Origin: Gottfriedia acidiceleris
Lineage (GTDB): Bacteria > Bacillota > Bacilli > Bacillales > Bacillaceae_G
Direction: 5' to 3'
Length of the DNA: 64,000 bases
NCBI RefSeq assembly: GCF_004138285.1
Contig: NZ_SCFN01000005.1
Location: 558,001 to 622,000 of the forward strand
The translations under genes and the position numbers were made by a program. Below, in pieces: positions 9,603 to 19,568 of this stretch; the stretch's first letter is position 1, and each line of letters opens with the position of its first letter. The notes under the pieces were generated by a model. The model was given only the letters and a program-made list of their open reading frames with translations. It was not told the origin of the DNA and did not search any database.

Positions 9603-12600
9603 ATGAAGAAGAAACAAAGAAGAAGAACATTATCGGTTGTTGCGCTAAGTACGATGTTATTAAATGTTGGAATACCTCATGGTTCGGTACTTGCAAATAC
9701 GCAAATCAACCAAAATGATATAAAGCACTCAGATGGAACGTTCACTGCTGAAGAAGTAAACAAGATTCTAGCGGGATTAACACCTGAGCAAAAAGCAAGC
9801 ATCAATAAGCTGACTGGCGCAGATAACACACAAAAAATACACGTCGATCAGAAGGATTTAAAAAGCGGGAAAAATATTGACATAATCGTACAATTTAAAG
9901 TAGATCCAGCAAAGATTCAAATGATAAAGCAATCACTTGAAAAAGGAAGCGCAAGTAAGCAAACATTTGCTGCTGATTACTCAGAGGCAAAACAAAAAGT
10001 TGCTGATGCACATGCGAAATTTAAAGCTTTTGTTAAGGCGCAACCGGGTAAGCAAATCACTGGTGGAAAAGAAATTTCGACGAATATCCTAATCACAAGA
10101 GAGTACACTGATTCATTTAACGGGGTTGTGCTATCTGTTCCACCGAGTATGGTTGAAACGATTGCAAGCCAGGCTGATGTCGCTTCTGTATGGTCAGTGG
10201 TCCAATACGAAGCAGAAGAAGGAACCCCTTCAGCAGGCGAAACACCGACAGCGATTGGAAAACCAACTGCAGGACTTTCGTTAATGGGAGTCGATAAACT
10301 ACAAGCAGAAGGCCATACAGGAAAATTCCAATCAGGCCCTCGTAAAGGTCAACGTGTTAAAGTTGGAGTTCTTGACACAGGAATTGACTATAACCATCCT
10401 GACTTATATAAAGTAACACACGATGAGAACGGTCAATTATACGGAGGACACGACTTTATTAATTCTAAGGTTGATGCAGAAGGAAACGTGATCCAAGTAG
10501 ATGATCATGATCCGATGGAAACAATCTATCCGGATTGGGAAGAAGCAAGAGAAAATTCACCTGGAAGTGTATCTTCTAATTACAAAGATTATGTTACGGA
10601 GCACGGTACACACGTATCAGGTACGATTGCAGCAAGTACGACAAATAATAATGACGTTTATTCAGCGAATGGTGTTGCACCAGATGTTGAACTTCACGGC
10701 TACCGAGTACTCGGCCCGGGTGGACATGGTACTTCTTACTCCGTACTAAGTGGAATTGAACAAGCAGTGATAGATAAAATGGATGTGGTGAATCTATCAC
10801 TTGGTGCGATCATTAATGACCCATTTTATCCGACTAGTATCGCGATCAACAACGCAACATTACAAGGTCTCATTTGTTCAGTCTCTGCAGGAAACGCAGG
10901 ACCAGGCGTCGCGACACTTGGATCACCAGGAACTTCACCACTTGCCATTACGGTTGGTGCAAGTACCGTTCCAGTAAAAATTCCTGTCCAAACATTGAAA
11001 TTCGGAAACACGCCTTTTAAAGCACGTTTATTCGGGAAACATTTTGCAGACGCTGATGATGCGTTCAAAGGATTGTCGATCCCAATCGTCGATGTTGGTC
11101 TAGGAAGCCAAGATGATTATAAGGGAAGAGATATGAGTGGAAAAATAGCCATTGTTAAACGCGGAGGCGATACTTTATCTCAAAAAATGGCTAATGCGAA
11201 AGCTTCTGGGGCAAAAGGTATGATTATTTGGGATAACCAAGCTGATGAAGCAACTCAAGGTTATATTCCAAACTTCTTAGGAGTTAGCGGTGACAATGTT
11301 TATGGTGTTTCGATTACACAAGCACAAGGTGAAGAACTGGTTAACGCAATCAAAGCCGATCCCGGGAACGCAAAGATTACTTTCCCAATGACACTGGATG
11401 CCCCAATCAACAAACCCGCTGATGAATTAGCATCGTTTAGTTCAACAGGACCAGTAAAAGATTGGAGCATCAAACCAGATGTCGTGGCACCAGGTGTCGA
11501 CATTTTCTCAACTCAACCATACGATGTGTGGGAACCAAATAGTAATAAAGATTATAAGTATGCGTATCAATCCATGTCAGGTACATCAATGGCTGCACCT
11601 CACGTAGCAGGAATTGCAGCGCTTGTACTAGCTGCACATCCGGATTATACACCAGCCGATGTCAAAACGGCTTTAATGAATACCGCAAAAGATATCAATA
11701 TGGATTCAAAAACATATAGTGTGTACCAAGTTGGTGCAGGACGTGTCGATCCAGTCCGAGCAGTTCACTCAGACATCAAAGTCCAAATATTAGACAAAGC
11801 GAAAAGTATTACAACAATCGATGGGCAAACTCAAATTACGCAAATCGATAACACGACAGGTAGCTTATCGTTTGGATTTAATGGACGCGGAGAAGGAGCG
11901 AAACCTGGCTCTGATGATGTTGTTCAATCAAAAGAGTTCGCGATTACAAACCTAGGTTCAACAAGTAAAACCTTTAATCTAAGCTCTAAGTTTATTACAA
12001 CAAAATTTGCGGGTTCAAATCCAGTAGGAGAAGGTACTGGAAATAATGTGAAAATCGACTTTTCGACTGATGATACAAATGTAACGTCTTTAAGTGTGAA
12101 CGGTAGTAGCACAGTGAAAGCAAACGCAACGATTACTGTGCCAGCGAACGCATTAGATGGTACGTATGAAGGTTATGTAAATGTTGTGAATGCAAATGAC
12201 GCGAACGAATCATACCGCATTCCGTTCACAATCACCATTGCTGAAAAAGGAATTGATTTTAAAGTGGACGTCAAAGCGATGACACTTACAGAGCGATATA
12301 CTGGAAACTATAACCCAAATATAGGAGCACCAGGTTCTGGATATACTTTTTCTGTTAATAGTGGAATGGAAAGTAGCTATGTTCTATTGAAGGATAAAGA
12401 TGGAAACTATATCGGAGTCGTACAAAATATTAACGATATAAGTGCGGCTGGTCCTGGGGTCATTTATGGTCCTATACAAATGCTTGTTGGTGGAAGATAT
12501 TTACCATTTACAAAACCATTTGATGGCTCACTTGATCAAAATGGAATCGGAAAAACGCCTTCGATTCTTGAAGAAGGTACCTATTCAGTTGAGATGATTG

Positions 12601-15600
12601 CAACTGACAAAGATGGGAAAAAATTCACAAAAGAAGACACTCTTTATGTAGACTACAAAGCTCCTACATTAACGATGGATAGTGATTCGCAGCCAGGTAT
12701 TTATGAAATCGACCCAACAGGGTACAATCCAGGACAAGAAGTGAAGAGATTTTATGGTACAGTTTATGATTCGAATATTGATGTCATGAAAAATAATGGC
12801 GAAACTACTTTAAAAGATATCGATACTCTTAAACCTGCACCTGTAGATCAAGGACAGAACACGGTTTTTGGTTATAAAGATGGTCCATTTATAACATCTA
12901 TTTTTAGAACGGATGGAAATGGTCGTTTTAATTTCGGTTTAACACCTGATGATATTAAAGCAAAAGGAATGAAATTTGTTATCTATCCTAGTGACTTTGC
13001 TGGGGCAGGTGACTGGTATACAACGAAGAAAAAATATTACTTCATCAAAAAAGGATCTCCTTACGTAAAACTAACAGCTTCTGGAGGAGTAGACCCAGAG
13101 CTAGAAAGCAAAGGCAACGTGGTCGTTGAACCGAAAAAACCATTTAAAGTGTCACTAACGACGAAAAATGGAAATGGAATGGCCGGCGGTACGTTTTCAA
13201 TTGAAGCTTCCTATACGCTTGAATATTCGAATATTAAGCTTTCTGACGAGTATGTAAACTATTTAAGTAGTAAAGGAATTACACCTAAACTAACAGTTGG
13301 ACAGCCATATTTAAATCAAAACACAGGAAAAAATGCAATCGATGTGACCATTTCTGGCATTTCTCAAGCGGGTGCGCTGACGCAAGACATGAAGATTTTA
13401 GAAGCAGATTTGACTTATAAAGATGAAAATGCTTATGTTGGCCCAATAGACGAAAGTTTCGCTGTCGAAAAATCAAGTTTCATAATCGATGGAGAAGACA
13501 CAAACGTTCCGGCTTTCTTAACGAATATGCCACTTGTCAAACAACCGATCTCACAAGTGACGGGCCCTCTGTTTGCGGAAAGCTTCAGAGCAAACAGTCT
13601 AAGCGGAAATTTTACAAATATTACGAAGGATTCAGGCGCGTTCGTTACGGCAAAAGATGCGGATGGTAATACGTATGTAACAGATAATGCAAGCGACACA
13701 AACACTGTTCAATACCAAAATCAAACGACAGGTACGTATTCCATAACAATGAAAGCAAGTGACAAACCATATTCAATTGAAACGAATATGCCAGGTCATT
13801 TCAAAGGATATCAAACAACGCCAGTTATTGGTTACAACAAATTCGGTTACCAATCAGGCTCATACTTTAATTTCGCATCGATAAACTCACCACTTTTACT
13901 TGGTGGAGATGTAAATGGCGATAATGTAATTGATATGAAGGATTTAGTTTCAGAAATTCAAGCATATGCTGATTTCGATTTTCTAAAAGGTGTATCAGCA
14001 CCTTCAAAGGAAAAAGCAGAATTCTTTACAAATTCTACAGCTCATCGAAATAATGACATTAGCTGGGCTTTCTCTGGACTAAATTCATTTGGAAGTTACT
14101 CTTTCAGTAATATTGATTACAGTGATTTTTACTTTATCTTTAAAAACTTTGGTAAAAAAAATCAAAGTGCAATTGATGCAGGTAAGGTAGTCCCAGAACC
14201 ACAACTTACTTTGACAGAAAATCTGTCTATCACATCAAATAGAGGAAATTATACTGCTTCTTCTTATGATTCAAAAGTTAAAACTTATGACTTATCTGGT
14301 GGTAATGGTCTAGGTGAAGTAATGGCAAAGCTAAACTTTGCTGGTCCAGCGCAAAAAACATCAGTAACACAATTACCAACTTTACAAGATTTGAAAAATG
14401 GTTCGACCGTTTCGTTCATTCCAACAAGCAATGTCATGTTAGATGATGTGGTATGGCGAGATGCGATTACAAAGGTTGAATTAGGCATAGGCGGAAATTT
14501 CACTGACGTAACGGATGCAGTTGTACCAAATACAACCAATCCAGCTGTATGGATTACAAAAGGAACTGCTACATTTGATCCGAATAAAGGGACTGTATAT
14601 TTGCCGGCTAAATTAACGTTACACGGTTCCTTAATTAATACGACTGGCACGTACACGGTTCGCATCTCGGCTGATGGCTATCAACCAGTCACGACAAGCT
14701 TTACAATTGCTTCAGTGCCGATTCCAACTCCGACCATTCCAATGGTCACGGATCCAGCAAAAGCTCATATTGGAAACGATATTACGTTTAACTATACATT
14801 TGCTGATGACGCAAATTGGCGAAATGGAATCAATAAAATCGTTGTAAAAACAGCAGGTTTAACAACAGGCTTAGATATTACGGATCTAAAAGATGGTAAT
14901 GGTAACTACTATTATGATCTTTCGCAACCTGGAAAAATTACATTTAAGGCAGATTTATTTAAAACTGATGCAAAACTTGATCCGAATAACGCAAATTCGT
15001 ATAAAGCAGCCATCAATCCAGGTGGAGCTAACTTTTTACCTCAGTTATATAGATTTGATATCGATTCAAAAGGTGAAGATGGAACCATCTATCCGACGGT
15101 AACGATTGGTGGAGATGGTACAAATGCGGCTCAACCAATTGGATATGGCATTACGTTTGATACAAAAGGTGGAAATGAAATTAAGCCATTTGCAGTCGGG
15201 TTCAGTCCAGCTAATTCTAAATATGGTAGCTCAGGATTCACTATATTTAATAGTAATTCAAGTGGAAATCCGCTTCCTGTCAAACCTGGTTATACATTTG
15301 CTGGTTGGTATAATGTTGATCCAGTGACGAATGAATTAACAACCTTTTGGTATGCACCTGGCATCTTAACGTCTGATTTAAAAATTGCTGCAAAATGGCA
15401 AGTGAGTTACACACAAAACAATTCACCTGTTGATTTGTCGAAGCCAGATGGTGATAAATTTGTTGGTACAGTACTTGGTGAAGGTCCAGTTACGATTAAA
15501 ATTCCAGACTATACAACGAATACACCATGGTTAAAGAAAAAGAGCGATATTGCAAAAATTGACGCAAAGTACAGAAAAATGAAAGCAGATGGCACATTTG

Positions 15601-17702
15601 AAACAACAGATAGTACGTATACGTTGGATCCTACTACGTATGATTTAGTTGATAATGGTGACGGTAGTGGTACGTTAACCTTCACAACGGCGACAGAAGC
15701 CTATGCAACAGCTCATCCAAGTGAAAAATTTGCATTTAGTCAAGCGCCAAGTTCAAATGGCTATCAACTGACATTAACGTCAACAACTGGAGAAACCGTT
15801 CAAATTCCAAATGTGAAACTAGGTTATCGCCGACACATTGATTTAAATGGAGGCACATTAAATTCACCAGGTGATGAATTCTTTAATGACAAGCTAGTTA
15901 ACGGGAAAGCATTTGGTATTGATATGCTTTCAGCAGCACAAAGAGTGAAAAATGGCACCCTTTCAATGATGCCAAACCTTTATTATGATGCAGCCGGAAC
16001 AAGCGGACAAGATGTACCAATTTCAACAGCAACTGGTAAGGTATTGAAAAACAATGAAACGTACTACATCGCTTGGATGAAAACACCGCCTCAAGTCACA
16101 AAGGATGTCGTAGGAAATATTGTTGGAAGTGATATTACGATCGCCTTTACAGATGACGGAACTTGGCGAAATAATATCAAGAAAGTAAGTATTGGTTCAA
16201 AAGTACTAAATGCGGGTACTGATTATAAAATAACGTATGATACAGTCACACATAAAGGTTCAATTACACTTGATAAATCATTATTTACAGCAGGACAAAA
16301 AATCAATGTAAACATTTCGTCAGAAGGGTACTTGGATGCGATTGTTACAGACCAAGTCATTGGTTACACAGTCACATTTGAAACAAACGGAGGCGATGCA
16401 ATCGAACCGCAAATCGTCGAATCACGTGTTGCAATGCCAACGGAACCAACAAAAGTTGGTTACAAATTTATGGGATGGTACAGTGACGAAGCGTTAACGA
16501 CACCTTTTGATTTCACAAGCGTTGTCACAAAACCTATTAAACTGTATGCAAAATATGCCTTAGCAACATCGATTGTATCAGCTGATACAACTGATAATGC
16601 GTTAGGCAATGAGATCACACTCGAATTTAGCGACAGAGATTGGGCAAATGCGATTACGAGTATCAAAGTAGCTGGCTCAGTTATTGATGCAACAAAATAC
16701 AAAATCGATGCAATACATGGCACACTGACAATTGATCAAAGTGTATTCAAAAAAACAGGTGACTTTATCATCAACATTAGCGCAAAAGAATATGCAGATG
16801 TGACAGTGACTCAAAAAATCGTAAACGGAAATACCATTCACTTTGTGCTAAAAGGTGAAACAGCACCATTTGAAGTAAAAGACCAAATTGTTGTACGTCG
16901 TATTACAGAACCAACCGTACACGGATACGATTTAAAATGGTTCGCAGATGAAGATTGCACAATCCCTTGGGATTTCACAAGTTCTATTTACTCTGCAAAA
17001 ACAATTTACGGAAAATGGTCACTTCATAAGTTTTACGTTATTTTTGATAAACAAGATGGTAGCTTAGTTGAAAGCAAGGCGGCAGAATATAAAACAACAA
17101 TTACAGCACCAACAACTCCAACAAGAACTGGTTATACATTTGTTGGCTGGTATAAAGATTCAGAAGGACAAACTGCTTGGAATTTTGCAACTGATAAAGT
17201 AACAGAAGATACTGTTTTATATGCGAAATGGAGCATAAATAAGTACTCTGTTAAATTTGATAGCCAAGGTGGTAGTACAGTAGCTGAGATTACAGCAAAC
17301 TATAACACTACAATTGCAAAACCATCTTTCCCAACAAAAACTGGTTATACATTTATTGGTTGGTATAAAGATGCTGCAGGCCAAGTGGTATGGAATTTTG
17401 AAACTGATAAAGTGACAAGTAATGTAACGCTTTACGCAAAATGGTTACTAAATGGACCAGTTATTAATCCAATAGATGAAAATGATACAAAGGTTTCAGG
17501 AACGACGTTAGCAAATGCGACGATCACTATAAAAATCGGTAGTGATGTAATTGCAACAGGACAAGCTGATTCTAAAGGATTATTTAGTCTGAAGATTAAA
17601 CAATTGAAAGCAAATACAGAGTTATCAGCATATGCTATAGATGCAGCTGGTAATCAAAGTGCTATTACAACAGTCAAAATTTTAGATAAGAAAGCATCAT
17701 AG
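9603..17702 (+). CDS. Giant secreted Vpr-like subtilase with HID and InlB-type repeats (2699 aa)
   Basis: This is a secreted multidomain serine endopeptidase. It has a signal peptide (1-31), an I9-like propeptide (about 80-200) and a split S8 domain with Asp258 (VGVLDTG), His334 (HGTHVSG), Asn431 (AGNAGPG) and Ser662 (SGTSMAAPHVAG). A PA domain is inserted before the Ser. Next come an Fn3-like region, a dockerin-like EF-hand (GGDVNGDNVIDMKDL, about 1432), four Shr-type hemoglobin-interacting (HID/DUF1533) modules marked by W-R/A-N/D-A/G/N-I (about 1618, 1739, 2188, 2344), about five InlB-type repeats (GYTF-GWYKD and LYAKW, about 1850-2615) and one Big_6 Ig repeat (2617-2697). GGGGGGAG precedes the ATG. 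No LPxTG anchor is seen. The paralogue at 27842 ends differently, in Fn3, and the matching Fn3 lies stranded after this stop. Confidence 0.94.
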   Translation: MKKKQRRRTLSVVALSTMLLNVGIPHGSVLANTQINQNDIKHSDGTFTAEEVNKILAGLTPEQKASINKLTGADNTQKIHVDQKDLKSGKNIDIIVQFKVDPAKIQMIKQSLEKGSASKQTFAADYSEAKQKVADAHAKFKAFVKAQPGKQITGGKEISTNILITREYTDSFNGVVLSVPPSMVETIASQADVASVWSVVQYEAEEGTPSAGETPTAIGKPTAGLSLMGVDKLQAEGHTGKFQSGPRKGQRVKVGVLDTGIDYNHPDLYKVTHDENGQLYGGHDFINSKVDAEGNVIQVDDHDPMETIYPDWEEARENSPGSVSSNYKDYVTEHGTHVSGTIAASTTNNNDVYSANGVAPDVELHGYRVLGPGGHGTSYSVLSGIEQAVIDKMDVVNLSLGAIINDPFYPTSIAINNATLQGLICSVSAGNAGPGVATLGSPGTSPLAITVGASTVPVKIPVQTLKFGNTPFKARLFGKHFADADDAFKGLSIPIVDVGLGSQDDYKGRDMSGKIAIVKRGGDTLSQKMANAKASGAKGMIIWDNQADEATQGYIPNFLGVSGDNVYGVSITQAQGEELVNAIKADPGNAKITFPMTLDAPINKPADELASFSSTGPVKDWSIKPDVVAPGVDIFSTQPYDVWEPNSNKDYKYAYQSMSGTSMAAPHVAGIAALVLAAHPDYTPADVKTALMNTAKDINMDSKTYSVYQVGAGRVDPVRAVHSDIKVQILDKAKSITTIDGQTQITQIDNTTGSLSFGFNGRGEGAKPGSDDVVQSKEFAITNLGSTSKTFNLSSKFITTKFAGSNPVGEGTGNNVKIDFSTDDTNVTSLSVNGSSTVKANATITVPANALDGTYEGYVNVVNANDANESYRIPFTITIAEKGIDFKVDVKAMTLTERYTGNYNPNIGAPGSGYTFSVNSGMESSYVLLKDKDGNYIGVVQNINDISAAGPGVIYGPIQMLVGGRYLPFTKPFDGSLDQNGIGKTPSILEEGTYSVEMIATDKDGKKFTKEDTLYVDYKAPTLTMDSDSQPGIYEIDPTGYNPGQEVKRFYGTVYDSNIDVMKNNGETTLKDIDTLKPAPVDQGQNTVFGYKDGPFITSIFRTDGNGRFNFGLTPDDIKAKGMKFVIYPSDFAGAGDWYTTKKKYYFIKKGSPYVKLTASGGVDPELESKGNVVVEPKKPFKVSLTTKNGNGMAGGTFSIEASYTLEYSNIKLSDEYVNYLSSKGITPKLTVGQPYLNQNTGKNAIDVTISGISQAGALTQDMKILEADLTYKDENAYVGPIDESFAVEKSSFIIDGEDTNVPAFLTNMPLVKQPISQVTGPLFAESFRANSLSGNFTNITKDSGAFVTAKDADGNTYVTDNASDTNTVQYQNQTTGTYSITMKASDKPYSIETNMPGHFKGYQTTPVIGYNKFGYQSGSYFNFASINSPLLLGGDVNGDNVIDMKDLVSEIQAYADFDFLKGVSAPSKEKAEFFTNSTAHRNNDISWAFSGLNSFGSYSFSNIDYSDFYFIFKNFGKKNQSAIDAGKVVPEPQLTLTENLSITSNRGNYTASSYDSKVKTYDLSGGNGLGEVMAKLNFAGPAQKTSVTQLPTLQDLKNGSTVSFIPTSNVMLDDVVWRDAITKVELGIGGNFTDVTDAVVPNTTNPAVWITKGTATFDPNKGTVYLPAKLTLHGSLINTTGTYTVRISADGYQPVTTSFTIASVPIPTPTIPMVTDPAKAHIGNDITFNYTFADDANWRNGINKIVVKTAGLTTGLDITDLKDGNGNYYYDLSQPGKITFKADLFKTDAKLDPNNANSYKAAINPGGANFLPQLYRFDIDSKGEDGTIYPTVTIGGDGTNAAQPIGYGITFDTKGGNEIKPFAVGFSPANSKYGSSGFTIFNSNSSGNPLPVKPGYTFAGWYNVDPVTNELTTFWYAPGILTSDLKIAAKWQVSYTQNNSPVDLSKPDGDKFVGTVLGEGPVTIKIPDYTTNTPWLKKKSDIAKIDAKYRKMKADGTFETTDSTYTLDPTTYDLVDNGDGSGTLTFTTATEAYATAHPSEKFAFSQAPSSNGYQLTLTSTTGETVQIPNVKLGYRRHIDLNGGTLNSPGDEFFNDKLVNGKAFGIDMLSAAQRVKNGTLSMMPNLYYDAAGTSGQDVPISTATGKVLKNNETYYIAWMKTPPQVTKDVVGNIVGSDITIAFTDDGTWRNNIKKVSIGSKVLNAGTDYKITYDTVTHKGSITLDKSLFTAGQKINVNISSEGYLDAIVTDQVIGYTVTFETNGGDAIEPQIVESRVAMPTEPTKVGYKFMGWYSDEALTTPFDFTSVVTKPIKLYAKYALATSIVSADTTDNALGNEITLEFSDRDWANAITSIKVAGSVIDATKYKIDAIHGTLTIDQSVFKKTGDFIINISAKEYADVTVTQKIVNGNTIHFVLKGETAPFEVKDQIVVRRITEPTVHGYDLKWFADEDCTIPWDFTSSIYSAKTIYGKWSLHKFYVIFDKQDGSLVESKAAEYKTTITAPTTPTRTGYTFVGWYKDSEGQTAWNFATDKVTEDTVLYAKWSINKYSVKFDSQGGSTVAEITANYNTTIAKPSFPTKTGYTFIGWYKDAAGQVVWNFETDKVTSNVTLYAKWLLNGPVINPIDENDTKVSGTTLANATITIKIGSDVIATGQADSKGLFSLKIKQLKANTELSAYAIDAAGNQSAITTVKILDKKAS

Positions 17703-17742
17703 ATTACAAGTTTTATCTAAAAAATAAAGAAGTTCAAATTAA

Positions 17743-18066
17743 GGTACAGCTGAAGTAAACACGACGATTTACGCTAAATGGGTAGCAATTCCAGCTAAAC
17801 CATCAAATTTTAAAGCAACAAAGAGCGGAAAATCTTTAGCTAAATTAACATGGTCAAGTGTGTCAGGTGTTGCAGGTTATGAAATTGTTAAGTCAACATC
17901 TAAAACAGGTTCATATTCTCACCTAAGCGACGTAAAAACGACATCTTACACAAATAATGGATTAAGTAAAGGTAAAACTTACTATTACAAAATTCGTTCT
18001 TTCAAATATGTTGGATCGAAAAAAATCTATGGCGACTGGTCAAGTATTATAGCGATCAAACTATAA
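17743..18066 (+). pseudogene. Stranded C-terminal InlB end and Fn3 domain of the giant protease
   Basis: An open frame, out of phase with the protease, encodes NTTIYAKWVAIPAKPSN, then an Fn3-like domain containing GYEIVKSTSKTGSYSHL and LSKGKTYYYKIRSF. It is nearly the same as the last 100 residues of the paralogue ending at 36289. No start codon or ribosome site opens it; the first ATG (17860) is internal to the domain. It therefore looks like the ancestral C terminus, cut off when the Big_6 module became the new end. Confidence 0.82.
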
Positions 18067-18107
18067 ATGTTTAAATAAAATTAGTACAAATTATTTTAAG
18101 TAAAATC

Positions 18108-18150
18108 AAAAAGGGTGCTAATCAGAGGCAATTGATTAAACACCCTTTTT
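18108..18150 (+). terminator. Terminator of giant protease 1
   Basis: AAAAAGGGTG-TAATC pairs with GATTA-CACCCTTTTT. It is the counterpart of the hairpins at 4331 and 36335 and lies after the stranded Fn3 tail, which supports that tail being the old end of the gene. Confidence 0.8.
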
Positions 18151-18200
18151 GTAAAAAAATTAGATTAACCTTTTTCAAAATACAAACTTTCCCTTAAAAT

Positions 18201-18300
18201 AAATAAAAAAACCGTTCGTAAATGAGTAATGCACCTCCAATTGTTAGTTGTGTCTTACAATTGGAGGTGCATTACAATAATACGAGTGGTTTTATTTTTT
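18201..18300. terminator. Long bidirectional hairpin between convergent genes
   Basis: A perfect 19-bp stem (18226-18244 with 18257-18275, loop of 12) is extended by outer pairing of ACCGTTCGTA with TACGAGTGGT and by A-rich and T-rich flanks. It separates the plus-strand protease tail from the minus-strand HTH-TPR gene and can stop transcription from both sides. A small miniature element is an alternative. Confidence 0.7.
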
Positions 18301-18312
18301 TGATTTATTAGA

Positions 18313-19266
18313 TTATAAATTTAAAACCAAATCACTATCGAATGAACTTCGTACGTAGCCTTCTAATGACAATATATATTGGAGAGACTGTGGATTCGCT
18401 TCATTGAGTATCATTGATTCTGAATAATATTTTTTTGCTAGGTCGTAGTTTTTTCTTCGGAAGTATTCATAAGCAAGATAATAATATATTTTTGATTTTC
18501 TGTCTGGTGAATTACATAAATTACAACTATTAATTAAATTTTTATAGCGGTTAATAATCTCATCACCAACAGCATCTTTGATTTGAATGATCATTAATAA
18601 TTCAGCATCAATTGCTCTTGGGTAGTTGTTCATTTGTTGAAAGTATTGTTGTGCTTTTTCAGCATAATAATAGGCTAAAATATTAGAGTCAATTTCATTA
18701 TAAGCAACTGCTAAGTGATAAAAATATTCCGGATTTTTATAAACATCATTTTGAATTGATGTTAATAATTGAATTGCCTTCGGATAATCTTTATTTGTTA
18801 AAGATTGAATTCCTAATATATGCTTTAACATATTAACTTCATAAGGAGATAATTTGTTCTCTATTTTTTGAATTTTTTTGATGATATTAGTTGCCTCTTC
18901 TAAATTATTATTTAATAATAGGATTCTAATTTGTAGTAATTGATAAAAATATTTATAAGGTGAAATTGTTATTAATTCAAACTTTTCAAGCTCTTCTTTT
19001 GCTGTATTGATATCGTCAAATACTTGCATGATGATTGCATCATGTAATTGGTCTAAGGATGTTTTTAATTTATTTAATTTAGTAACTTCTAATTCTAAAT
19101 CTACACCTAATCGTTCGGTTAATTTTTTTATTATTTCAATAGAATGATTTGCTTGATTGTTTTCTATTCTACAAATTTGTGCTCTAGAGCATATTTCATG
19201 GCCTAACTGATCTTGGGTTATATTGTATTTTTCACGATAAAACTTAATAATCTTCCCTTCATACAT
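18313..19266 (-). CDS. HTH-TPR transcriptional regulator, RRNPP/PlcR-Rgg-like
   Basis: This 317-residue protein begins with an HTH_3 (Xre/Cro-like) DNA-binding domain (about 1-60: GKIIKFYREKYNITQDQLG, SRAQICRIENNQ). The rest is helical tetratricopeptide-like repeat sequence (about 70-300, for example KIYYYLAYEYFRRKNYDLAK). This layout is that of PlcR, NprR and Rgg, which bind short secreted peptides and control exoenzymes. Gene order supports a role in the protease island, since it lies between the two giant proteases, but this is inference. I found no convincing small pheromone-precursor gene on either side. It is divergent from the LysR cluster and shares its upstream region. Confidence 0.82.
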   Translation of the reverse strand: MYEGKIIKFYREKYNITQDQLGHEICSRAQICRIENNQANHSIEIIKKLTERLGVDLELEVTKLNKLKTSLDQLHDAIIMQVFDDINTAKEELEKFELITISPYKYFYQLLQIRILLLNNNLEEATNIIKKIQKIENKLSPYEVNMLKHILGIQSLTNKDYPKAIQLLTSIQNDVYKNPEYFYHLAVAYNEIDSNILAYYYAEKAQQYFQQMNNYPRAIDAELLMIIQIKDAVGDEIINRYKNLINSCNLCNSPDRKSKIYYYLAYEYFRRKNYDLAKKYYSESMILNEANPQSLQYILSLEGYVRSSFDSDLVLNL

Positions 19267-19568
19267 AATCTATTCTCCTTTATTTATAAGTACCAGTATT
19301 CAATTAATATGATTAGTACTCATTATTTTCTGTAATATCACTATATTAATTTTATAGTATTTAACAAAATATTAACATTTAGAATAACTTAGAGTTTTAG
19401 GAAGTAATGCTTAGAATGAATTTAATTAAATGCGGAAAAAAATGAATAGTGAACCATTGGGGAGAAATTAATTTTAAATAGAGAATTTAATAATAGAGAC
19501 ACTATTAAGAAAAAGTATTTATTCAACTTTTTTTAATTTAAAAATAAAATTATTTGCGGAGGTTAAAT
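19267..19568. other. Divergent control region between HTH-TPR and LysR genes
   Basis: This AT-rich stretch holds divergent promoters that I cannot place exactly. ATTGGGGAGAA at 19456-19466 resembles the reverse form of the ATTCCCCAAT box before the proteases. A 12-residue plus-strand ORF (MLRMNLIKCGKK, from about 19408) has only a poorly spaced ribosome site, so I do not call it a gene. Confidence 0.4.

Noticed and set aside
17860-18066. Independent 68-residue gene
   Set aside because: The ATG lies inside an Fn3 domain whose earlier part is present upstream without a start or ribosome site; it is a fragment.
19408-19446. 12-residue ORF as pheromone precursor for the HTH-TPR regulator
   Set aside because: It has no export signal and a poorly spaced ribosome site, and known precursors are longer; too weak to call.
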